NCBI GenBank assembly: GCA_028641055.1
Contig: CM054060.1
Location: forward strand, 235,876,833-235,940,832
Length of the DNA: 64,000 nucleotides
Origin: Alopecurus myosuroides
Lineage: Eukaryota; Streptophyta; Magnoliopsida; Poales; Poaceae
Direction of reading: 5' to 3'
A program made the position numbers and the translations under genes. Position 1 is the stretch's first letter. Each line of letters starts with the position of its first letter. Shown here piece by piece: positions 56,161 through 64,000 of the stretch. The notes under the pieces are model-generated. The model was not told the DNA's origin and made no database searches. It was given only the letters and a program-made list of their open reading frames with translations.

Positions 56161-56671
56161 GTAAGCCTCTCGTATCCATCAATTTGACCCATAATTTCCA
56201 GATTTTCTTCAGATTGGATCTTGGTCGATCCGCGAGCCATTGCTCTTACTGCACCAAATTAAACCACTTAGATACTTGCTAGTTCCTCCAAGGACCGGTG
56301 GGATGATCTCACACCACCCTCCTATCACTTTTAATCTCTAATTTCTTCATAGAACCTTTCGCAAATTTTCCTAACCTAGATCCATTTCGCCCAAATTTCC
56401 GCGCATATTATTAATACCCAAAAAATCCTCCTTTTCCAGTTACTTTGCTCGTAGTAGAGGCATGGGCAACCATCCGTGCACACCAAACTCACCTCAACAC
56501 GTAAGTAACTAGTAATTTCCACAACCGTATTTAACACTCGGACAACTCGTAATTTTTTGCTCCGTGATACGTTACCCGGATATTTCTGAGTCTTCATGTT
56601 GTCTCTAACATCCCAACTCGGATAATCCAATATTTCCGAGTCTCATTTCCCACACCTCTTGTACTCTGCAG
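56161..56671 (+). other. 5' UTR intron of the antisense gene, element 3
   Basis: Donor CCG|GTAAGCC and acceptor CTCTGCAG|GTC, with a T-rich 3' part. The start codon at 56681 follows nine bases after the acceptor. Leader introns often raise expression in grasses. Confidence 0.65.
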
Positions 56672-56680
56672 GTCAACCCT

Positions 56681-59600
56681 ATGGCTCCGAAGAGGCAAGG
56701 AAAGCAGCCGGCCCCGGCAAAGGTTACCCAAACCATATCAGCAAACTGGGGTCGGTCTACAGCGACAAAGGCCAAGCTGGATGGGATGGCCGAGCTAGGA
56801 ATCCTCCCTTCTCAAAAGGATATACACTGGAGGGCACCAGGCGACGAGACCCGGCCCACTCCCGCCGGAAATGAGGTAATTTGCTTCACCGAGCACGTGA
56901 CTTGGGGATTCCGTCCTCCGGGTCACTCTTTCTTCCGGGAGGTCTTAAGCCACTACGGCCTCCGGGTATTCGACATAGGGCCTAACTCTATGTTGAATAT
57001 TACCCACTTCATCGTTTTATCCGAGTCATACTTGTGCATTCCGCCAAGTCTGGCTCTTTTTATTGAACTATTCGAGTGCAAACCGTGCCGCGAGAGCGGT
57101 GACGGAGCACTTCTTACTTGCGGTGGGGTATCTATCCAACGCCGCAAGCACTCACCAATGCCAACTCTCAACCTGAACTCCCACGTCAAAAACTGGCAAC
57201 TATCTTTCTTTTATTGCTATGACACTTCCCCGGATGGCGAGAGGAAGTTGCCAGGTTACTCGGAGAGTCTCCTTGAGCCTTCCGAATCTTTCAGTTCTTT
57301 TGCCCCCGACTCTGACAGGGAGGCAATCCAGCCTTTGCTGGCTAAGTTAGCTGCTCTCTCGGCCCAAGGCCTTCTTGGCCTTAATTTGGTGAAGACCTGG
57401 GTAGATTTCCGGGTTCAGCCCAACTCCATTCGCACCAAGTTGTTGTGTGAATACTCGGGGCACATCACGGACTCGCTCCGATACTCCACCAAAAACTTTG
57501 CTGCCTGGGACACCAACAAGACCATCAAAAGTTTCCTGACGGAGAAGCTAGAGGCGATAAGAAATATCGCCGGGTTACCCCCATTTACTCGAGAGCACCC
57601 AGCTCCAGCGGTAAGACATGGTTCCTTTAGCTTATTTCGACACTTTTACCTGTTTCAGTTTCTAATTCTTGCTTTCATCTCTTTGATCACAGGCTGACGA
57701 TCCCTTCTGGAGGATTAAAACCTCTCCTCCTTCCCAAGACCCGGAAGAAGAGGAAGAGCCGATTGAAGACGACGAGGGTATTTTCCCTAATCTCACATTC
57801 ACCTTTTACCTGTGCTACCTTTCCTACCATCCATCTTTTCCTCGTTTGATACATACTCAATCTTTCAGGGTTAGAGGACGAGGAGGAAAAAGAAGAAGAT
57901 GACCCGGAAGCCACCGAATCCGACCAGGAAACCACAGTCGGAACCAAGAGGAAGGCCAGAGGGGTAGTTGCAAAGGTTCCCTTCTCCTCCATGTCTTCCG
58001 AGCCCTACTCCTTTGATACTATGCATAAACTTAATGAACAATTATCACATTCACCATTCTTGAAGGATCCCCCCTCGGCTAAACGTAGGGTGACCCGGAG
58101 TTCCCCGGGGGATGATCCCCTTAACCCGGGTATCTCCACTTCACCTGCTCACCGAGTTAGCACTCCTCCACCTCAGCCTCCCAAATCTCCTCAACGCCGT
58201 CCATCTCCTAATCATCCACTCGTCGGGCAATTCCGGGTACCGCAGCCGGTACCTTTGACGACATCATCCGCCTCCAGCAGCGAGCTCCCACCGGACTATG
58301 CCGTGAACACCGGGTAAATGACCTTTATTCAATATTCTTTTGCACTTATTAACCTTTTTAATACGTGCCACTAACCACTATCTCCTTCTTTCCCTTTAGT
58401 GTCCAAGTTACCATTAGTGACCCGGATATTCCTGAAGCGGAAAAGCGAGGAGAGGAGGAGCCAAATATTAACATGGATGTTGCGGCTGATGACGAGGCTG
58501 AGGACGAACAGGAACAAGACCCCTTTAAGGACCCAGCTCCACCGAAAACCGCATCACCCAAGTCCTCTGAAGAAGTAGATGAAGATATCATCTTAGAGAC
58601 CAAGCCGGGTTCTCCTAACCCGGACACTCAGACGGTCCGGCTTTCGACCCCAAGATCCGGAAAAGCCCTTCAACCGGAAGGCCAAACTTCCGGCCCTTCA
58701 AGACTTCGCCCTGAAGACATGACGTTTGCCCAGATGCTCGATGCCCTTTACACTTTGAGGGCCAATGAAGAAAATATCCTAGATGCCTTGATAACCAAAC
58801 ACAAAGTAAACCCGAGTAAAACCATCTATCTCCTTATATAGTCCCCAAGTTCGAAGTGAATTACTAAGTAATTTGCTTGGAACTTTGCATGATATTTCCG
58901 ACTGACCCTTCTTCGTGTTTTCTCGTAGGACTTTGTTGCGCAATCTGAGAAGAAGCTAGCCAAGGCCGCCAAGCGTATCGAAAAGGAAACGGCCCTTCGC
59001 GAAGCAGCTGAAACTGAAACTCGTAGGAGCCAAAAAATCATGAGGAAGTACCGGAAAAGAGCTCACGCGGCTGAAGATAGGCTGACGACTCTTTCAGTGC
59101 AGATTGCTGATATCCATCGTGTTGCAACTGGTATGATCATTGACTTTTAGCACGCATGACCCTGATTCTCTCTAGATGGACAACCGTATCCCTTTACTTA
59201 TTACTTTTTCTTTGTCTTTTCAACAGGCCTGTGTGACGTAGCCCCTGAAGAAGATGACACTATCAAGTTGAAACTTATCAAGGACACTATCTGGCAGCTT
59301 AGTGCCGGAATTGGTTGGATTCTTGACGAGTTGCGGCTGCCGAGTATCAGGCCAAGCAACATGAAGAAATTGCTAGAATTCTGCTCCACTATCCCTGAGT
59401 GGATTTGGCACTGGAAGCGTTCATCTTGCCGATTTGGTGTGACCCGAGGACTCGCGCTGGCTAAAGCTTATTTTCCTAAGCTAGAGCCAGCCAAGCTGAT
59501 GGGCGGGTTTCCGGAGTTCAACCCAGATGGATCCAAGTTTTCGCCTAAGGACTTCAAGGCTATTCAAAAAGCAATCCGTCATCCGGCTAGCGTTATTGCC

Positions 59601-59882
59601 GATAGTTTGGAGATTGATACCATTCTTCCTGCATACGATGTTAACGACAAGATCATCAAGGCGGACCGCCCGAAGCCATACGACATGCTTGCCCGGTGGA
59701 AGGAGGAGGCGGCCAAGATAAGGGAAGAAGCTGCCAAGAAGAAGGCCGAAGCCGACTCTATGCCTGCTACTTCTACTCCTGTCGTCCCTCCGCCCGCGCG
59801 AGTCGGCATTGCTACTAACCCGAGTGGCGCTGCTACCACAAGCGACGGCAAGGGGAAAGCCAAGATGGATCCTGCGGCTTAG
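56681..59882 (+). CDS. Intact antisense intron-containing gene, Transposase_28-like protein with coiled coil (907 aa)
   Basis: Six exons: 56681-57610, 57693-57777, 57869-58313, 58400-58805, 58929-59130, 59227-59882. All introns are GT...AG and 79-123 bp long; phases join without a stop to 907 codons. Residues about 1-310 hold the domain of plant putative gypsy-type transposon proteins (GFRPPGHSFFREVLSHYGLRV...PNSMLNITHFIVLSESYL), with W- and F-rich conserved blocks. Exons 2-4 are acidic and Ser/Pro-rich, likely disordered, with a basic KRKARG run. Exon 5 is a Lys/Glu/Ala coiled coil. Exon 6 has a conserved block (IGWILDELRLPS, EWIWHWKRSSCRFG) and a Lys/Ala/Glu tail. Biochemical role unknown. 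Homologues sit in the same place in elements 1 and 2. Confidence 0.75.
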
Positions 59883-60963
59883 AATATCGAGTGACACCTA
59901 TTACTTCATATGCATCAGTCGGCCACAGTGCCATTGAAACAATTTATTTGTTAACTGGTGCGCCTGTGCTCCTCTGATACTTTTTAGTAAAACTTTGTAA
60001 TACACTCTAAATTCCTGATGCACCTTACGCCTCTTTGGGTTTTTGATTTATCTACTTTTGCATCTATTTTTTCTTGATATCCAACTTGCTTTATTCTTGA
60101 TACCCGCACTTCTTTATTTTTCCTTTTGTGAGACCCGGCTTCCGGGTTTCATGGGTGTTTGGCGAACGGACTTGCTCCTAAGTCCCCAAGCCCCCAAGAC
60201 CCGGATGTTTGGCTTCTTGGAATTTTAGCAACTGGATAATATATTTCTCTTTCGAAATTCGCGAGTCCCCAGGCCCGGATTTCCGAGCCTAGGACACGTG
60301 ATTTTTAAAGGAGAACAATTTGCCTGCTGCTAGATTCACAAAAATCCCAGAACGGTTTCACATAGGATTTGAAGTTATGCTTAATAACCGTTGAGTTTCC
60401 GGCTATCAGCCTTATACTCTGCATAACTTGTGGTTTAGATGACCCTTTCGACTATCTTGTACTGTAAGCCGGCTTTCGCGTGGATACCATGTTATTACAT
60501 CTGTGCGAAAACAGGGTCAGGCAAGTCCCTTTGGGCTTCATGGCTGACTGTAATCGTAAGCGAACAAATCATGCCACTTTATTGCGAGTCACATCGAGCT
60601 TAAGTAAGAATAGCCGAGAAATTTGGACTTCTTTGTCCGGTTATAAGATTGTAGCCGCACTCGTTTTCGAGTAACCGGCCCTTATAACTCATTGGCATCA
60701 AGGCCGGGTCTTTTGAGTTTGCAACTGTGCCTATATGAGCGACCAGCCCTCAAGACCTAAAGATACACACCGTACTGAAAGTATAGATAATAACCACCTC
60801 TTTTCTTGATAATCGCCTCTTTATTTGATATGAAAAATTAGGTCAGCAGGCCGCCTCATTAAAAACCCGTCCAGTCCCCAAGGGTACCCTGGATAGGAAA
60901 AGAGTACGTCTGAAACCTGCTGCCTGTTACATCATTTGATTCCACGTGCCAACATAATCCTTG
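59883..60963. other. Convergent spacer between antisense gene and pol, element 3
   Basis: About 1.1 kb without coding potential on either strand. It must hold the polyadenylation regions of two head-on transcripts, which would overlap if either reads through. Several short agacccggcttccggg-type CG-rich inverted repeats occur near 60130-60200. Confidence 0.6.
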
Positions 60964-63900
60964 CTAAGTATAATACGGGCGTAGCTGAGCCACGTTCCAT
61001 GGTCTGTCTCTTTCTTGCATAGGTGCAGTGGTATGAGCGGTGTCGTTAACTGTGGCCGACTCTTCCCTTGCGTCTATCAAGTAATATGACCCATTATGCA
61101 GATTCCGGCTTACGATGAAAGGCCCTTCCCATGGTGGTGATAGCTTGTGTTTCCCTTCGTTTGACTGAACCAGGCGCAGAACCAGGTCTCCTTCCTGGAA
61201 GACCCAGGTTTTCACACGCCGGCTATGATACCTCCGTAAATCCTGCTGATATATGGCTGACCTTTCCAAGGCTTGTTCTCTTTGTTCTTCTAACATATCC
61301 ACGGCGTCCTGCCGGGTCTTCTCGTTCTCCACTTCAACATAAGCTGACACTCTCGGTGAATCATGAATGATATCGCTTGGTAGCACCGCTTCTGCACCAT
61401 AGACCATGAAGAAGGGTGTCATCTGAGTGGATCTGTTGGGTGTAGTATTTATACCCCAGACCACGGAAGGAAGTTCTTCGACCCATGCACCGGAGGCCCT
61501 GATACATGGAACTCGTAGTCGTGGTTTTAATCCGCGAAGCAACTCTTGATTTGCTCTCTCCACTTGCCCATTGGCCTGTGGGTGAGCGACTGATGCTACA
61601 TCAAGCCGGTTTCCATTGCTGCCACAGAATTTTTCCATCTCTCCAAGGGACATGTTGGTTCCATTGTCGGTAATTATGCTGTGGGGGTACCCGAATCGGT
61701 AAATAATTCTTTTCAGGAACTTGACCGCTGTAGCTGCTTCGCAATTAGTAACTGGCATAACCTCGACCCACTTGGTAAACTTATCGATAGCCACTAAAAG
61801 ATGTGTCTTCTTGCAAGGTGACATATGAAAGGGGTCAACCATGTCCATACCCCAGACAGCGAACGGCCAAGTTAACGGGATGGTCCGTAATTCCATAGCC
61901 GGTACATGGGTTTGGCGAGCGTACCTTTGACATCCGTCGCACCTTGCTACTAACCGTTCCGCATCCGCTAGGGCCGTAAGCCAGAAGAATCCATGTCGAT
62001 AGGCCTTGGCCACAAGGGATCTTGTGGAGGCATGATGCCCGCAATCACCTTCGTGGATTTCCTTAAGGATCTGTTGGCCTTCTTCTGGTGCCACGCAGCG
62101 CAAAAAGATCCCTGCGGCACTTCTCTTGTATAATTCCCCGTTGATGATAGAATACCCCTTTGCTCGCCGTAAAATTTGCCTTGCTAACACCTCTTGCTGT
62201 GGTAACTCGCCCCGTGATAGGTAGGCCAAAAACGGTTCTGTCCATTCAGGAATAGTGCGTATAGTGGCCACAAGTGCTGCATCCGGGTCTTGGTTTGCCA
62301 GTTCCTCCTCTGACTCGGTTTTAACTGACGGTCGCCATAACTCGTCCAGGAAAACGTTAGGTGGAACCGGCTCTCTGCGCGAACCGAGTCTAGCCAGGGC
62401 GTCTGCTGCCTCATTCTTTCTTCTGTCTATATGCTCCACCTCGTACCCGGAAAAACATCCTGCAACCCTGTCAACCTCCCTGCGGTACGCTGCCATGGTT
62501 GCATCCTTTCTATCCCAAGTTCCTGATACCTGTTGTACCACAAGGTCCGAATCTCCAAAGCATCGTATCCTTCTAATGTTCATTTCCTTGGCTACCTTTA
62601 AGCCATGCAATAGGGCCTCATACTCGGCCACGTTATTTGAACAATCAAAGTGAATTTGCAGTACGTAACTCAATTTATCTCCTTTGGGTGATGTTAGCAC
62701 CACTCCGGCTCCTGATCCCTCGTATTGTTTCGATCCATCGAAGTGCATGGTCCACGACTCGGAATTTCGGACTATGGTAGTCATTCCGGTGTGCGTCCAA
62801 TCATTAACGAAATCGACCAAGGCCTGAGATTTGATTGCCGATCTGGGCTCGTAGCTGATATGATAATCCCCCATCTCTATCGCCCATTTGGCTATTCTTC
62901 CGGTCGCGTCCGAGTTTCTGATGATATCTGACATTGGTATTGAGCTGACTACTGTTATAGGGTGTTCCTGGAAGTACGGCTTCAATTTCCGGCTGGCCAT
63001 GAAGACTCCGAAAACCAGCTTCTGCCAATGCGGGTAACGCTGCTTTGCCTCGGATAATACCTCGCTGACGTAATAAACCGGCCTCTGGACTGGATAACCT
63101 TTTCCGTCTTCTCTGCGTTCCACTACCACTACCGCACTGACGGCTCGGGGCCCAGCTGCCACATATAACAACAAAGGTTCTTTGGGACCCGGGGCCGCTA
63201 GCACCGGTGCCTCAGATAGCTGCTTTTTTAATGCCTCGAATGCCTCATCCACCTCTTGATCCCATACGAATTTATCGGATTTCCTCAGGAGCCGGTACAA
63301 GGGTATTGCCTTTTCCCTGAGTCTGGATATAAACCGGCTCAAGGCTGCCACGCAGCCCGTAAGCTTTTGAACCTGCTTCAAATTTTCCGGCTTTCTTAGA
63401 TTTTGGATAGCTTTGATTTTGTCCGGGTTTGCCTCAATTCCTCTTTCTGAAACGATAAAACCGAGTAGCTTGCCAGCTGGAACCCCAAACACACACTTTG
63501 TCGGGTTGAGCTTCATCTGATATCTTCTTAGGTTTTTGAACGTCTCTTTTAGATCGTCTATAAATGTCTCAGCCTTCCGGGTCTTGATGACCACATCATC
63601 CACATAAGCATGCACGTTGCGCCCAATTTGGTCTTCGAAGCACTTCTGAATGCACCGCTGGTAGGTTGCGCCCGCGTTCTTCAATCCAAACGTCATGGTT
63701 TTGTAGCAGAAGGCCCCAAAAGGGGTTACGAACGACGTTTTCTCCCAATCCTCCCTTTTGAGTTTAATCTGGTGATATCCCGAATATGCGTCCAAGAAAC
63801 ACAGCAAGTCACTCCCGGCTACCGCGTCTATGATTTGGTCTATCCTTGGTAGCGCGAACGGATCCTTTGGACAATGCTTGTTGAGACTTGTGAAATCGAT

Positions 63901-64000
63901 GCACATCCTCCATTCATTCGTTTTTTTCATCACAAGAACCGGATTCGCCAACCAGTCCGGGTGAAACACTTCCATGATTAAGCCTGCAGCTAATAGTCGC
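60964..64000 (-). CDS. Pol polyprotein of gypsy element 3: RT, RNase H, second RNase H, integrase (partial)
   Basis: Open from the window edge to the stop at 60964 (over 1000 codons); the start lies outside, and the Met at 63975 is internal. RT: WRMCIDFTSLNKHCPKDPFALPRID, LLCFLDAYSGYHQI, active site HAYVDDVVIKT, KLLGFIVSERGIEAN. First RNase H near QRPVYYVSEVLSEAKQRYPH. Second RNase H: MHFDGSKQYEGSGAGVVL, NNVAEYEALLHGL, CFGDSDLV, NEAADALARLGS. Integrase: CGHHASTRSLVAKAY and CDGCQRYA (HHCC), then GMDMVDPF, ITDNGTNMS and NGQVERANQ for D, D, E, and a tail ending AQLRPYYT. All catalytic residues seen are in place, in contrast to elements 1 and 2. Confidence 0.92.
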   Translation of the reverse strand, partial: RLLAAGLIMEVFHPDWLANPVLVMKKTNEWRMCIDFTSLNKHCPKDPFALPRIDQIIDAVAGSDLLCFLDAYSGYHQIKLKREDWEKTSFVTPFGAFCYKTMTFGLKNAGATYQRCIQKCFEDQIGRNVHAYVDDVVIKTRKAETFIDDLKETFKNLRRYQMKLNPTKCVFGVPAGKLLGFIVSERGIEANPDKIKAIQNLRKPENLKQVQKLTGCVAALSRFISRLREKAIPLYRLLRKSDKFVWDQEVDEAFEALKKQLSEAPVLAAPGPKEPLLLYVAAGPRAVSAVVVVERREDGKGYPVQRPVYYVSEVLSEAKQRYPHWQKLVFGVFMASRKLKPYFQEHPITVVSSIPMSDIIRNSDATGRIAKWAIEMGDYHISYEPRSAIKSQALVDFVNDWTHTGMTTIVRNSESWTMHFDGSKQYEGSGAGVVLTSPKGDKLSYVLQIHFDCSNNVAEYEALLHGLKVAKEMNIRRIRCFGDSDLVVQQVSGTWDRKDATMAAYRREVDRVAGCFSGYEVEHIDRRKNEAADALARLGSRREPVPPNVFLDELWRPSVKTESEEELANQDPDAALVATIRTIPEWTEPFLAYLSRGELPQQEVLARQILRRAKGYSIINGELYKRSAAGIFLRCVAPEEGQQILKEIHEGDCGHHASTRSLVAKAYRHGFFWLTALADAERLVARCDGCQRYARQTHVPAMELRTIPLTWPFAVWGMDMVDPFHMSPCKKTHLLVAIDKFTKWVEVMPVTNCEAATAVKFLKRIIYRFGYPHSIITDNGTNMSLGEMEKFCGSNGNRLDVASVAHPQANGQVERANQELLRGLKPRLRVPCIRASGAWVEELPSVVWGINTTPNRSTQMTPFFMVYGAEAVLPSDIIHDSPRVSAYVEVENEKTRQDAVDMLEEQREQALERSAIYQQDLRRYHSRRVKTWVFQEGDLVLRLVQSNEGKHKLSPPWEGPFIVSRNLHNGSYYLIDAREESATVNDTAHTTAPMQERDRPWNVAQLRPYYT

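Larger units (their letters stand above)
55054..64000 (-). mobile_element. Tat-lineage gypsy element 3, well preserved, right part outside window
   Basis: From left: 3' LTR (55054-55517), purine tract, antisense gene with TATA box, 5' UTR intron and six coding exons (plus strand, 56681-59882), convergent spacer, and pol on the minus strand (60964 to beyond 64000). Gag and the 5' LTR lie outside. It differs clearly from elements 1 and 2 in LTR, gene and pol sequence, so it is a different family of the same lineage. The coding parts seen show no lesions. Confidence 0.87.

Overview
The window is 64 kb of repeat-dense plant nuclear DNA. It most resembles a Triticeae grass (wheat, barley, rye or Aegilops): it holds Angela/BARE-type copia LTRs, large-LTR gypsy derivatives, Tat-lineage and Athila-type gypsy elements, Stowaway and Harbinger MITEs, LINE ends and a SINE, nested in one another. 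I found no intact single-copy host gene, no genuine tRNA or rRNA gene and no CRISPR array. Family and organism assignments come from motif recognition, not database searches. Boundaries come from TG...CA ends, target-site duplications (TSDs), primer sites, polypurine tracts and reading frames seen in the sequence.

Layout. (1) 1-10286: a plus-strand retrotransposon with 4.9 kb LTRs and only a 1.0 kb internal domain holding decayed protease/RT-linker traces. (2) 10287-28235: a decayed minus-strand Tat-lineage gypsy element (element 1), cut on the left by the large-LTR element and split in gag by a plus-strand copia element (19073-27420, TSD atagg). (3) 28256-30363: a 5'-truncated LINE end, followed by a 283 bp MITE and an 80 bp Stowaway. 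(4) 31536-48322: a Harbinger transposon containing a LINE (TSD of 14 bp), which contains gypsy element 2 (33219-46810, minus strand), which contains a copia solo LTR (34162-35492, TSD tagcc). (5) 48399-52711: a 2.8 kb solo LTR (TSD gcttt) containing an Athila-type solo LTR (51184-52691, TSD gcgac). (6) 52823-53658: a short Harbinger derivative (TSD aga) and a SINE-like insertion. (7) 53748-55053: a possible DNA element with a Cys-rich ORF, a GC-rich hairpin and a promoter-like, gene-start-like GC-rich stretch. (8) 55054-64000: gypsy element 3, the best preserved, leaving the window inside pol.

The most interesting theme is the architecture of the three Tat-lineage elements. Each carries gag-pol on the minus strand and, between pol and the 3' LTR, an oppositely transcribed gene with spliceosomal introns. 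In elements 2 and 3 the gene's own TATA box is visible. The protein resembles the plant family annotated as putative gypsy-type transposon (Transposase_28). In element 3 all six coding exons join in phase into a 907-residue reading frame, and the neighbouring pol is open for more than 1000 codons with visible catalytic motifs. Elements 1 and 2 carry homologous but broken copies. Introns could persist through retrotransposition because they are antisense to the genomic RNA. Two other elements (the large-LTR gypsy and the copia) have nearly identical LTR pairs around dead coding regions, the expected signature of mobilisation in trans.
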